A stretch of 64,000 nt of DNA from Hepsetus odoe (Eukaryota > Chordata > Actinopteri > Characiformes > Hepsetidae): assembly GCA_017165825.1 (NCBI GenBank), contig CM029382.1, positions 23,601,586 to 23,665,585 on the forward strand. The letters are read 5' to 3'. A program made the translations under genes and the position numbers. The notes below the pieces were generated by a model that searched no databases, had not been told where the DNA came from, and saw only the letters and a program-made list of their open reading frames with translations. Of this stretch, positions 46,641 through 58,671 are shown one piece after another; within the stretch, counting starts at the first letter, position 1, and the number at the start of each line of letters is the position of its first letter.

Positions 46641-47294
46641 CTAAGAACCTTCAAAATTTTGTTTAACATTTATTTATTTATTTTTGTTTAACATTTGGTT
46701 GACATGTGCCTGCTTAGTTTCTAACATTGCTACTTGCACTGGTGTAGAAGAGTTTGGCTACTCTCACTGTGTGCCCTAATGAGAGTGCAATTTATTGCAT
46801 CACTTTAATTCTTGTCTTTGATTCTTTCCTCCTTCATGTTTTCTCACACCCAGTAACCAACACCCCTTCAAGAACCTGACCTGAGGACAGACCACCAGAC
46901 ACTGAATGGTCAGGAGCACTATGAATGACCTCTGTTGACCTGTGGCTCATACGGGTTTAAAAACATGAGCATTAATAGGTAGCGATGAAGAAGCGCTGGG
47001 AGAATAATTGTATGATGGTTTCTTTGATGTCACAAAAAAAAAAACTCTATTGTAGCATTTACAATAACCTCACATTTTTAAACTGGAGAAAAAAAAAACT
47101 AGGTTAAGTTTTCGCCTAATTTGTAAAGCTGAGCCGATACAACATATGACAAAAAAAGAAACGGTGCAATAGCCAAGTTTGTGTATTTTTAATTAGCACG
47201 TTTCATTAAAGCAGTAATGCTGGGTTTCAACAGCATGACTATACAGGCGGATACTTTGTGACTGCAAGGCATGAGTTATAAAGCCTCTGCAACA
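46641..47294. other. Intergenic, nothing recognised
   Basis: AT-rich in part; no gene or clear repeat. Confidence 0.35.
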
Positions 47295-47540
47295 GGGGCA
47301 GCGGTGGCCTGGTGGTTCGGGAGTCAGCCACAGGATCGGAAGATTGTGAGTTCAAACCCCTCACCAGTAGGTTGCCCTTGAGCAAGGTACTGTCCCTGTC
47401 CCTGCTCCCTGGGCACTTTCAATAGCTGCCCCTTGCTGCACGGTGTTTGAGTGCATGGGTTAAATGCAGAGCTCCAACTTTGTTGTGGTTCACTGTGTGC
47501 TGTGCTGTGACCTTGCAATGACAAGGGTTGTCACTTTCAA
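47295..47540 (+). mobile_element. SINE-A copy, nearly complete
   Basis: GGGGCAGCGGTGGCCTGGTGG head, B box GAGTTCAAACCCC (one C/G to T/A-type change from the optimum), full body, and tail GTTGTCACTTTCA. One of the best preserved copies. Confidence 0.88.
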
Positions 47541-47780
47541 CGCAGTCATTAATCTGTGACCACAAGGACTGTTCTGAACTTGTGACTGAGGCCTGCTAGA
47601 AGTGCCTTCATTACATTATAAATTGTGGTGTTTAGTGCATGCAGGTCTCCCATTTGATTATCAGCTCAAAAAATATTTTATGTTGAAAAATATTTCAATA
47701 TCCTAAATGGGCTCCTGTCCACAAATTTGTGGAGGGAGGTAAGAAGACCCTTTAAACAGGACCTCAGGACAATCATGAAA

Positions 47781-47845
<65 letters not shown>

Positions 47846-47921
47846 TATTATTATTCAATATTTTTATCTAAATTGTGGAGCACAATTTCAGTTTTTTTTT
47901 CTTAACATTGTAGAAAAATAG

Positions 47922-47959
<38 letters not shown>

Positions 47960-48149
47960 TAACTCACATATATATAGTAGTATAAAAATAGGCATGCACA
48001 TATTTTATTATGTTTTATTTAATTATTAAACATCCATAGCACATATATATCACACTTCCAAATATTTTAGTGAGGAAATTATTTGTATCATAATTAATAT
48101 TAATTCTATTAACCTTATTATCTACTTGTATAATAATGCTTTTAATACA
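47541..48149. repeat. AT-rich segment with (TTA)n and (AT)n tracts
   Basis: A trinucleotide TTA/ATT run occupies 47781-47853 and a TA dinucleotide run 47931-47959. The rest is AT-rich without genes. It immediately precedes the LINE target site. Confidence 0.9.
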
Positions 48150-50898
48150 TCCATCCATCCATCCATTTTCTCCCGCTTATCCGAGGTCGGGTCGCGGGGC
48201 GCATGCTGCGGATGCGAGCTTCCTCTCCGGCCGCTGCTCGGCTCCTCGTTGGATCCCAAAGAGGCGTTCCCAGGCCAGCCGAGAGACATAGTCTCTCCAA
48301 CGTGTCCTGGGTCTTCCCGAGGTGCTCTTTCGGTGGGGCGTGCCAAGAACACCTCACCAGGGAGTCAGGGGGCATCCTAATCAGATGCCAGGCACCTCAT
48401 CTGACGCTCCTCTCAGTGCGGAGGAGCAGCGGCTCACCTGACCTCGGATGAAAGCTGGAGCTTCTCACCCTATCTCTGAGGAGAGTCCAGACACCCTGCC
48501 GATCTCCTGGCTCCATTCTCTCCACCACTCACTCGTGAACAAGATCCCCAAGATAGCAAACTCCTCTACTTGGGGCAGATGCTCCCAATCACAGAGGGCA
48601 CTCTCCACCTTTTTGCTGACAGCTGAGGACCATGACCTGCGAACGTCGGCTGAACGATCAGAGAGAGCTGGACAGCCCCCTTAACTGGGAATCGATGCCC
48701 CATACTCCCGGGTACCACGGGAGGTCAAATGCGCTTCTCCAGGTCACAAGAAGCATGTAAACTGGTTGGGCATCAAACTCCCATGCACCCTCCAGGACCC
48801 TGCTAAGGGTGTAAAGCTGGTCCGCGTTCCGTGACCTGGGCGAAAGCCATTATATCCGCTGGATCGGTTGGACTATCCGGCGGACAGCCCTCACTTCCAG
48901 GACCCCTGAATAGACTTCCCGGGAGGCTGAGAGGTGTGATCCTCGATAGTTTGGAACACCTCAGGTCCCCTTTCTTAAAGAGAGGACCACCACGTTTGCC
49001 AATCCAGAGGCACGTTCCCTGATGTCCATGCGATGTTGCAAAGCGTGTCAGCCACATGACTTGATCCTACAACATCCAGAGCCTTGAGGGAACTCTGGGC
49101 GGATCTCATCCACTCCCGGTGCCCTGCCACCAGGAACCTTTTGACCACCTTGGCAACCTCAGCCCCAGAGATGGAAGAGTCCACCTCTATGTCCCCAGGC
49201 TCTGCTTCCTCCTCGGAAGGCATGTTGGTGGAATTAAGGAGGTCTTCGAAGTACTCCCCCCACCGACCATGGCGTCCAGTCGGGGTCAGCAGTGCACCAT
49301 CCTATACACACTGTGTTGACCGTGCACTGCTTTCCTCCTGAGACGCCCAGTGGTGGACCAGGAATTTCCTCGCATCTGAGTCGCCTGCTCCATGGCACTC
49401 TCCCAAACCTCCATGCCCGAGTTTTTGCCTCAGCAACCACCAGAGCCACATTCCGCTTGGCCTGTCCGTACCTATCAGCTGCCTCACGAGCCCCACTTCT
49501 TCAGCTTGATGGCATCCCTCACCGCTGGTGTCCACCAACGGGTTCTAGAGTTGCCACCGCAGCAGGCACCTGACCACCTCCCAGCCACAGCTCGGTCAGC
49601 TTGCCTTGACAGCCAATGGAGCGCGGAACACCAGTCCATTCGAACTCAATGTCCCCTCCCCGGGGCGTGGTTAAAGCTTTAGCCAGTGGGTTGGCTGTCT
49701 GACAGGGGACTCTGCCAGGTTCCAGCAGACCCTACGATGCGTTTGGGCATACCAGGCCTGACATCCTCCACCAATGAAGCCAGCTTCCTGCCACCAGGTG
49801 ATGATGGTGATTGACAGCTCCGCCCCTCTCTTTACCAGTGTCAAGACATGGGGCATAAGTCGATGACACGACCACAAAGTCAATCATTGAACTGCACGGC
49901 CTAGGGTGTCTGGTGCCGGAGTGCACATGGATCATATGCCTGACATGGTGTTCGTTATGGACAATCCATAGCGAGCACAAGATCCAACATAACAAAACAC
50001 CGCTCTGGTTCCAGATGGGGGGTCATTCCTCAGTACACCCTTCCAGGTGTCACTGTCATTACCACGTGAGCACTGGGTCCCCAGCAGGCAGTGGGTCACC
50101 GGGAGGGACGCTCTCCTGGCGCCCCCTCAGACCCCCAGAAAGGGTGGAGCCAGTCAGAATGCTGTTTGGCGCATAAGCGCAGACAACACTAAGGACCCGT
50201 CCCCCGACCTGAAGGCTCTCTCATCTGCCAGAGTAAACCCCAATGTACTGGCCCCAAGCTGTGGGGCAATAAGTATGCCCACACCTGCTCGGTGCCTCTC
50301 ACCGGTGGCAACTCCAGAGTGGAAAAAGGAGGTCAGCCCCTCTCAAGGAGACTGGTTCCAGAGTCCAAGCTGTGCATCGAGGGTGAGGTCCAACTATATC
50401 TAGCTGTAACTGCTCAACCTGTTGGCGCACTAACTCAGGCCTCCTTCCCCACCAGAGAGTGACGTTCCACGTCCCACTAGAGAGCCGGCTTCTGCAGCCG
50501 AGGATCGGACCGCCCAAGGCCTCGTTTTTCGACCACGCCCAGCTCACAACACACCCGACCTCTTTGGCCTCCACAGGTGGTGAGAGCCCATGGGAAGGGG
50601 ACGCGTTGCACCTCTTCGAACAGGCCCGGCAGGCCCCATGGGTGGCCCGACCGCAGCTCACCAGCGGGCCCCACCTCAGGCCTGGCTCCAGAGAGGCCCG
50701 GTGACCACGTCGGGTGAAGCGTCTACCAAGAACATTTTTATTCATCAGAAGAGGTCTGAACGCTCTTTGTCTCTTCCCTCACCTAGGACCTGTTGTTGCC
50801 TTGGGTGCTACCGGGGCATAAAGCTGACAACATAGCTCCCAGGATAATTGGGACATGCAAACCCCTCCACCATGATAAGGTAATGGTTCGAGGAGGAG
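48150..50898 (-). mobile_element. LINE, 2,749 bases, both ends present, 12-base TSD, internally deleted
   Basis: GCTTTTAATACA flanks the element at 48138-48149 and 50899-50910. The minus strand starts near CCTTATCATGGTGGAGGGGT and ends CGCGACCCGACCTCGGATAAG, GGGAGAAAATGGATGGATGG. Broken frames encode an AP-type endonuclease (DFVVVSS near 49860-49880, then a decayed SDHH-like box). They also encode a reverse transcriptase N-terminal part (KALDVVG, NIAWTSGNVPLDWQTW near 48975-49100, and LFKKGD). The palm segment that should carry the FADD box is missing around 48600-48730. It matches a LINE very common in teleosts; I do not assign its clade. It cannot be autonomous. Confidence 0.9.
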
Positions 50899-50910
50899 GC
50901 TTTTAATACA

Positions 50911-51186
50911 AATAAGAAAAATACTGAAACAACTAGCACTAGCGTTAAAAGGACAAGAGCAACAGCAACAAATAAATAAATGAACAATAATAAAAATGAT
51001 AAGAATAAAACCAGGTCAAGGTTCACGATTAAAGCAGTGAATCATTTCCAGATGAAATAATTGGAACTGAAGGAATCTGTTCTGCTCTCTGGCTGTGAAA
51101 TGCAAAACGGGTCTCACTGGACATCATTGGTCCATCCTCTCGTCCAGTCCTCCTCCATTTGGACATCAGAGTTGGATAGAGAGGAG

Positions 51187-51219
<33 letters not shown>

Positions 51220-51382
51220 GCCTCTGGGAGCTCTGCTGTCACAGCTGGCTGGACGTCCCACTCCTCTGTGAGGGGTCAAGAAGCCCAGCCTTGCCATGTG
51301 CTGGTCAGTCAGAGTATAATCCACGACCCCACTCTCACCGAAGGGCGGTCAGCAGCTAAGGTCATCCATCTGTAAGCAACTG

Positions 51383-51438
<56 letters not shown>

Positions 51439-51610
51439 GGGTAACAGTAGGGGAGAGAGATGAGAGCAATGGGGTGAGAGAAAGAATCAGAGTAAAAAAT
51501 CAATGCTATAAATTAAGGGAGAAAAATGAATAAAGAAAGATCATAGAAAGAAAGGGATGGAGAAAGAGAGAGCAAAAGACAAAGTGAGAGATGATGTGTG
51601 ATGTGTGTGT

Positions 51611-51697
<87 letters not shown>

Positions 51698-51782
51698 ATG
51701 CAGAAATAGCCTGTAGCATCAACAGTGTGTTTATGGCCAATTCACAGATCTGGCACCAGACTTCCCTACACCAACCGCAGTG

Positions 51783-51856
<74 letters not shown>

Positions 51857-52420
51857 CTCTCTCTGTCTCTGGCTCTCTCCCTCCATTTGCAGAAGGAAAG
51901 GGATTAGATTATTCCATGTGTACATTCCGCCACTGCGGCTCACAGATGAGGCGTTTCATTCTCTCGGAGAAAGGGATGAGCAAAGTAAGGAAAGCATTGC
52001 TCTCGTTATAAACTAATAAAAAAACTGCGCTGAAATCACAGCTGCTCGCTGCTCCCTCGGCCGTCCTGCTTCTCTTTGTTCTTCACCAGTTTTGTGCTGT
52101 ACTCGCTCAAGGTCCCCTTCGAAATTACTTTGAAATATGCCTTCTTTCTCCAACAATCTGCCGGGACGTTCGCCACAAGGATTTATGAGTAAATGAGGAT
52201 GTTATGAAATGATTCCAGTTCTGGCAAATAAGGGATTGTTTGTTGAGCTGAAAGGGACAAGGACAGAAACACCCTGGGATTATAAAATCATATCTCATGG
52301 AACGTTACAATGGACACTTTATAAGAAACATCTACTTTGTGCTTCCACTTGCTGGCCTCCTTTTTGGAAACACCAACCTTGATGCAACTGGGTGTCAACT
52401 TTTGCTGGTCAAAATTAAGA
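50911..52420. repeat. Cluster of four long dinucleotide tracts
   Basis: CT run 51187-51212, AG run 51386-51435, GT run 51602-51694 and CT run about 51785-51875. The AG tract is complementary to both CT tracts, so hairpins or triplex (H-DNA) structures are possible. The GT tract could adopt Z-DNA. 51876-52420 is unassigned unique sequence. Frames through these tracts are artefacts. Confidence 0.93.
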
Positions 52421-52620
52421 AGTGAAAGTGAAACTGATATTTTGTCATGAGCACATGACCATGCAGCTGGGGGCAGCCATTACCAGTACCAGTACCAGTA
52501 TCCAGTACCTGGGAGCAATGATGAGAATGGTACCTTGTCGAAGAGTACCTGAGGCCAATCTGCTGGTCTGGGATTTAAACAAACAACCTTCTAGTACTGG
52601 AGCCTAGTCCTAAAATCACT
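52421..52620 (-). mobile_element. SINE-A copy with a local TACCAG expansion
   Basis: AGTGAAAGTGAAACTGATAT to about TAGTCCTAAAATCACT, with most head features mutated. ACCAGTACCAGTACCAGTAT near 52481-52500 is a small private tandem expansion not seen in other copies. Confidence 0.75.
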
Positions 52621-53475
52621 GTGCTGCTGTTAATTATTTACCTCTTTAATGTCAGACAAAAATGTCCACCCAAAAATGTCCAGAAAGGAGCATCTCTATG
52701 GAAATGAAAGACTGTAGTTAGGGTCATTCAATGAAATGAACTGTAAATGGATTAAGTTTTCAGTATTGTTTGTATAAAACGGCTGTCTGAATAACTTATC
52801 ATGACTGTAGGTAAGGAAATGCAATGGCAACCCAAATGTCCATGCAGTTTTTTAGGAAACATTGCATCCAGTTAGAACTCCTCAGGCCCCAGCCAAAGCC
52901 TCTGGCATTTTCCTTCAGTGGATCATTATTCAAGAGCTTCAGCCATTAAAAAAAGTGCCACTGCCAATTGAGCAAGTGCCCTCATCTCCTTTTAGAGTGT
53001 ACAGGCTGGTGTTCACATATCAACAGTCATCCACCACTCATAAGTGTCCAGCCAAGAATAGCCCTGGGGTCAGAAACTGACCACTGATGACTGGTGCCGT
53101 GCTGTCAGGATTCACTGAGTAATTAGCCATGTGCTTGGTTGTATATCTTCTGAATTGTAGGGATATTAGTCTTACTGTCTTCGCCTTTTGAAGCTTGTAT
53201 GGTGGGAGATCCCAACAGGGCCCTAATGGATGAGTCAATAACCAGAAGCAGGATGAGGTTATTCATTGCCTGCGGCTGGACTGTGTAACTTTAATATCAA
53301 TGAGCCCTCAGCAAATGCTTCATGCATATTCTTGAATCGGCATACACTGCATTCATCTCTCTATGTTGTGGGGATGCATTAATCAAGATTAGATTTTGCC
53401 AAAAATCGTGGAACCTAGTGCTTAACCGCTATTAGCCACTATTGCCCCCGAAAGTGTCCAAAAGACAATTTGTGG
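52621..53475. other. Intergenic, nothing recognised
   Basis: No gene or clear repeat. Confidence 0.35.
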
Positions 53476-53715
53476 AATAGCGGTGGCCTATTGGTCTGCG
53501 ACTTGACTTTATGATCAGAAGGTCATGGGTTTGACTCCTGGATAATTAGATTGCCCTGGGGTTATCTTGAGCAAAGTACCGTCCCCATCACTGCTCCCCT
53601 GGTGGTAAATATTGTTGCCCACTGCTGTGCAGAGGTTAATTGCAGAGGAAGTATTTTGTTTTTGGGCACTGTGTGCTTTGCTGTGACGTGTTTACAGAAA
53701 CAAATATTCCCTTTT
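53476..53715 (+). mobile_element. SINE-A copy, diverged
   Basis: AATAGCGGTGGCCTATTGGTC head, B-box region GGGTTTGACTCC, body with GTACCGTCCCCATCACTGCT and GCACTGTGTGCTTTGCTGTG. The tail has decayed to ATATTCCCTTTT. Confidence 0.75.
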
Positions 53716-53904
53716 GCTAATCCCTTTAAGCAGAAGGATAAATTCTTCGCATCGCTCATATAACCGAGTGAAATTAAAAGGAGCAATCATGAGAAATGAC
53801 CCTGGAAAATGGTGATGCAGTGTCTCAGTTCAGGGAAATAAATCACCCATAGCAGCAAATGAAATGTCCTAAACAGGTGTGTTTAACTAAATATTTTTAA
53901 GTGA

Positions 53905-53996
53905 ATTGAAAGTGACTATTTTGCCATTGCGAGAACACCAAATTGCACAACGATGCAGCAAAACAAAATGCTTTTTCTGCATTTAACCCTTACAGA
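53905..53996 (-). mobile_element. SINE-A tail fragment
   Basis: ATTGAAAGTGACTATTTTGCC and CTTTTTCTGCATTTAACCC are the reversed 3' half of SINE-A. It lies inverted to the copy at 53476. Confidence 0.6.
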
Positions 53997-54105
53997 CTTT
54001 TTTATAACAAAAGTTAAATTTGAAGATCTGTAGTTTCAACCATAATATATGAGAAGTCTTCAGCATCAGAACCACTGACCAGAACAGAAAGAAGCTCCAG
54101 TTATG

Positions 54106-54325
54106 TGGAGCAGTGGTGGTCTAGTGGTAGGCCTATGGACCAAGCGGTCACGGGTTCGAATCCCACCTCTAGCACTACCACCATTGGGTTCCTGAGCAAG
54201 ACCCTGAACCCCCTGTCCCCCTGGGGCAACTCGGTTCCCTGTAAACAGGGAGAAAAATCAGGGATTCCCTGTAATCGGAAGTCGCTCTGGATAAGAGCGT
54301 CTGCGAAAAGCTGTAAATGTAAATG
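54106..54325 (+). mobile_element. SINE-C copy, nearly complete
   Basis: GAGCAGTGGTGGTCTAGTGG head with A box, GGGTTCGAATCCC B box, CCTGAGCAAGACCCTGAACC, tail TCGCTCTGGATAAGAGCGTC then GCTGTAAATGTAAATG. Best preserved of the three SINE-C copies. Confidence 0.87.
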
Positions 54326-54724
54326 TTAGTTTGAGGTTGTATGATTTATGAGTCTGTCAAATACAAGAAGGCCAAGGGTAAACAAAAGCATTTCAGTTTG
54401 TTTGTAGCTAACAACAAATTGATGAATCCCATTAAAAAGCACTGTTCCATGACCACCCAAACCTGAACTGAACACTGATTTGCCTCTTGTAGGATTTCCT
54501 TTGCTCTGTAAAGAGAAGCTACGTAAAAAAAAAATTGCTAATGGAAATCATGCTAGCTATGCCCGGTATGTTTTTTCACATTTTAACACTTATGGAAATA
54601 TGCCACACTATCAAACCTTTTTCATATCTGTATTAGAAATGTGAGGGCAAATTTATAAAATATTATTTTGCTTCATAGCAATAGGTTAAGCCAGCTAGCA
54701 AAGCAGTTAGCTAATTAGCCACAT

Positions 54725-54966
54725 TAAAGTGACTATTCTTGTCATTGCGAGGTCACAGCACAGCACACAGTGAACCACAATGAAATTGGACCTTTGCATT
54801 TAACCCGTGCACACAAACATCGTGCAGCTATGAAAGTGTCCAGGGAGCGGTGATGGGGATGGTACCTTGCTCAAGGGTACCTCAGGGCAACTTGCTGGTA
54901 AGGGGTTTGAACCCACAATCTTCTGATCCTGTAGCCAACTCCCAAACCACTAGGCCACCGCTGCCC
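54725..54966 (-). mobile_element. SINE-A copy, nearly complete
   Basis: TAAAGTGACTATTCTTGTC to CACTAGGCCACCGCTGCCCC. The A-box complement is intact; the B-box complement reads GGGGTTTGAACCC. Very similar to the copy at 9847. Confidence 0.88.
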
Positions 54967-56902
54967 CATGAAGTCAGTCCCAGTTATATTTTTAGGCAGA
55001 ATGGTAATGAATTTGAAGTAGAACTGCAAATTCTATTGGTTCCCATTGGATTCAGCTCTTGATTATGAGCGTACATCAGAAAATCAGCCATTTTAGACCA
55101 ATGTATGTGTTATTCTTTGAACCAATGTTGTCTAATTTAAAATGATAACCTTTTTAAGGAGATACAACTTTGGGTAGGCTTTCTTCATTTGATAATCTGT
55201 GATTCTTAAACAAGCCGAGAAGATCAAACCAGTTAGGACCCTCGGTAAAGCCCCTGGCCTTCATTAATTTCTGGATCGAGGCGCATATTCTTGTAGAATG
55301 GCACTGCGATCATGTTCCTACTCTTCCTCCTCATAAAGATGGCTTTTTTTCCGCAGAACACAAGTCTCTATAGCAACAGCAGTGCCAAAATTACCTTTCC
55401 ACCTTTCAGCATGGCATCAGAAAGAGGAGGTAGAGAGCGAGAGCGAGAGAGAGAGAGATTTCCCTTTGTTTGTGCATTAGAGGCTCACAATTACTAAACA
55501 CACTGCCTGATAGAATCAAGCACAGCCTCTGATATTTCCCCCCTGCACATTACCGCCTGCTCCTGTCCTTTGTTCAACAATTTCATCCGCCAAGAAACTA
55601 TAGATCAAAAATACAAAACCATGTACACTGAGCTGCCTTTGTTTCTCACTCGTTTATAGCCCTGTTAAAGTCTAATTACATGTAGATCATTTGGGTTTTT
55701 TGCCCAGTGTTCTCACCAAGTCATACTCAGTTCCACCCTCATGGTAGGACTCCCTCCAATCACACAATACCACCTACCCTGGGAGGGTAATTACATTTTC
55801 TTCCAACTTCACTAAAAGTATCATTGGCCAGAACACTTAAAGTTAAATACCAGCTACTAGTTCTGTGAAGCATTGCACTGAATGATGGGGAGGTAATACC
55901 CACCAGCCTTTCCTAGAAAACCAGAGAAAGTGAAACCAATTGAGCTTTCTTGAACTCCCTGCCAGGGTTGGCTCTAGTATCTCCATAGAAAGAACTCGAT
56001 CCCAGTAATAGGGCCAACAAAGGCAGTTCTGCCAGGTTGCACATTGTCTTGGCCCATGATGCCGCTATCATGTAAATGAAGCCAAGCTGGAAGTAAGCAA
56101 ACATCTGAGGGTAAGGAAGAAGGTCATTTACATAAAAAAGTCCATGAAAATGACTAACTGGAGAGACTAGAGATGACCATCAAACAAACTCATGAGCAAA
56201 ATGGAAATGTCCACATTAGCCTATCATGTTCTGCCTCTCCCCAGGTGCCACCCTTCACCTAATCCATACAGAGTATTTCCAGCTGGTAAGTCCTGATGGA
56301 AACACTCCTGCTTGGCGACAGGGCAGCTCCGGACAATGTCCGAACCCAACTCTTTGCAGAGTGTCTTTGTCTGAAAACAACTTTGTAAACTGGAAACTCT
56401 GGGCCCAATTAAACACTGTCATTTCCCTCCTTCATACATATGCAGAAAGAGAAAGCCGTGCAAGACGTAGCAGCAGATATGGCACATGCATCTGTTTATG
56501 TATTCCATTTACTGAAGTTTGAGCTGCTTTTGCATGGAATTTCCTCCCTTTTCTGCAACCAGGTGTAAATTTACATTTGTGTCTCAGAAGACGTCTAGTT
56601 GAAAGATTTCCTTTAACAGCAGGAGCAGCAGGAGCCTCAAACACATACTGAAAGATTGTATACCATCAAAATAACTTTCAGGCACAGATGTGCATGTGTA
56701 AGAAAACATAATGCCATAACCTTAGCACATGTGTTCTATGTTAATTCAAAATATCTCATTTTTCTACACCAGATTGGAATAACACCCATGGAGAATTGTG
56801 GGAATTAGCTTTTTTTTTTTTTTTTTTTAATGCCACCATCTCTTTGCCCACCATCTCAAATGTCTTTTTCCTTATTTCACTTTAAACTCTGCATCTCGTC
56901 TA
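54967..56902. other. Intergenic, nothing recognised
   Basis: Only a short GAGA-rich run (55430-55458) and a poly-T stretch (56811-56829) stand out. No gene. Confidence 0.35.
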
Positions 56903-57418
56903 CATCGTGTGCACAATGATGAGGCGAGTGAATATTTTGATCATATCTTTATTTTTCTGCAGATATTCCAACTCCAAACTGTATAAACCTGAATGCTGAT
57001 TGGATTGAAGCAGATCAGGTGATGTATGTTTGTTTAATGAGGGAGGTGCTTCTTTTCCTTAGGCAAAATGGACCATAAATGAGAGAACTGACTCTGAAAA
57101 GGCAAACATTGTAAAAAGTCTCTCAGAGGGATGCATCACTCTTGAAATTGCTGAGATATCGGCGTGAGATCACAGAACCATCAAACAGTTTGTTGCAAAC
57201 CATCAACAGGGTCGCAAGAAATGTGTTGAGAAGAAAAAGATGCAAATGAACTGCCATTTTGAGAATTTTGAGAACCGACGTTTTGAGAATCAAACATGAA
57301 GCTACCTAGATCCCATGATCCTCCAGTGAGTTTTGGATTGGGTGCTGGCACTGTGTTTGGTCCAGATTAAAATGAATCCTCAAAACACTCCTTTGCGGAA
57401 TAATTGTGCACACAGGGG
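56903..57418 (+). mobile_element. Tc1/mariner-like transposon, copy 2, keeps the N-terminal transposase part
   Basis: Left end CGTGTGCACAATGATGAGGC then AGTGAATATTTTGAT. Right end CCTCAAAACACTCCTTTGCG then AATAATTGTGCACACAGG; both are shared with 4712-5331. Near 57085-57240 the plus strand encodes ERTDSEKANIVKSLSEGC, TLEIAEISA*DHRTIKQFVA and RKKCVEKKK. This is a helix-turn-helix DNA-binding domain of Tc-type transposases with one in-frame stop (TGA where CGA is likely ancestral, a CpG-decay change). The catalytic part is absent. Confidence 0.75.
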
Positions 57419-58671
57419 CAAATAAGTTGGTTTGAATTTGTGCCTTTTGGAGGATAAATATTAAGGCATGTTTTTGCGTACCTTTGGCCATCTGTATAAC
57501 AGTTTTTTTTTTAGTAAAACTACAAAAGTTGTAAAGCTTCACCTGCACTATTGCAATATTTTGAGATTTAAAACTGCACACATCAAAATTTTTCCACAAT
57601 AGTATTGCTTATTAACAAAGAATCCCACATTTTAATCTCATAGAATGTTTCATTTTTACAATAAGTAATGAATTAAGGGCTAACAGTAAATTACTGGGGA
57701 ATTATGTTTACAGACAGCATATTAAATATTAAAGCATACGGATTCCATTGGCAAGATACTGTAAATAAAAGGTTAATGTAGGAGAGCCTGTGACTGCCCT
57801 CTTCTTTTATGGTTGACCATGAGATTTGATTAATTTGACATGAAAATGCATTCAAAATGCTAATTAAGAAACGACAAGAGGGACAATAGTGGCACTAATT
57901 GGTCAATGACTCTTAATTAAAGTGCAAATCTAGTTTGTGATGATCTGACTGAGAGCTTTAAACTTTTGCACATCAAAGTCTAACCTACTGCCCATTAGCT
58001 GCTCATGAAATCCATTACAACTAAATGTAGGAACAGAAAATGGTATTCAAGCAGGCATGGACCTACTCTTCCTTGCTTAAAGGTTCTTGTTGGGGGGCAT
58101 TTTAAAACATTAAGAACAAAAGGGATTAAGTCAGTCATTATTTAACTTGTAGTCCTGTCATTCCAGGAAAAGAAACTATGTCTGTGGTCTGAAAATTGCA
58201 TATTAGCCTCAGAAAATAACAGTATTTGTGCCCCATCTTTAGCTCCTCCATCCTTCCCATCTTAATTTCAATTCAAGCTGCTTCCAAAGATCTGACATTA
58301 CACATTCTTCTTTAAAAAGCGGCTACTCATACACACCTCAGCTGCCACAAAATAGGAGATGAGATTAGATGGATCATATACCTGCTAAAAAGGGATGAAA
58401 ATTACAGGACAATATCTGAAAAAAGTTTCCAAATGTAGCATTTTTAAAAATGGCTGAACGTGAAAAACATGGGACTTCTAAAAACCACGCAAGATGTGGT
58501 AAAGCATTGAAAGAGATAACAACCTTGAATGACAAAATCAAGCTTCTCTCTAATGATAGCTGTGAAAAAAACAACATTGTGGATCTAAAGGTGGGTGTAG
58601 TTGTTCACAAACTCATCACTAAGAAAAGAAAACCCTCCTAAACTGGACATTTGAGCATAAATAAATGTATA
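57419..58671. other. Intergenic, nothing recognised
   Basis: AT-rich in part; no gene or clear repeat. Small frames here lack domain features. Confidence 0.35.

Noticed and set aside
49084..50176. Several plus-strand frames of about 60-96 codons
   Set aside because: They are the complement of the minus-strand LINE's endonuclease and RT region.
51602..51694. GT tract as a functional Z-DNA switch of a nearby gene
   Set aside because: No gene is recognised within 20 kb on either side; only the structural potential is kept as a finding.
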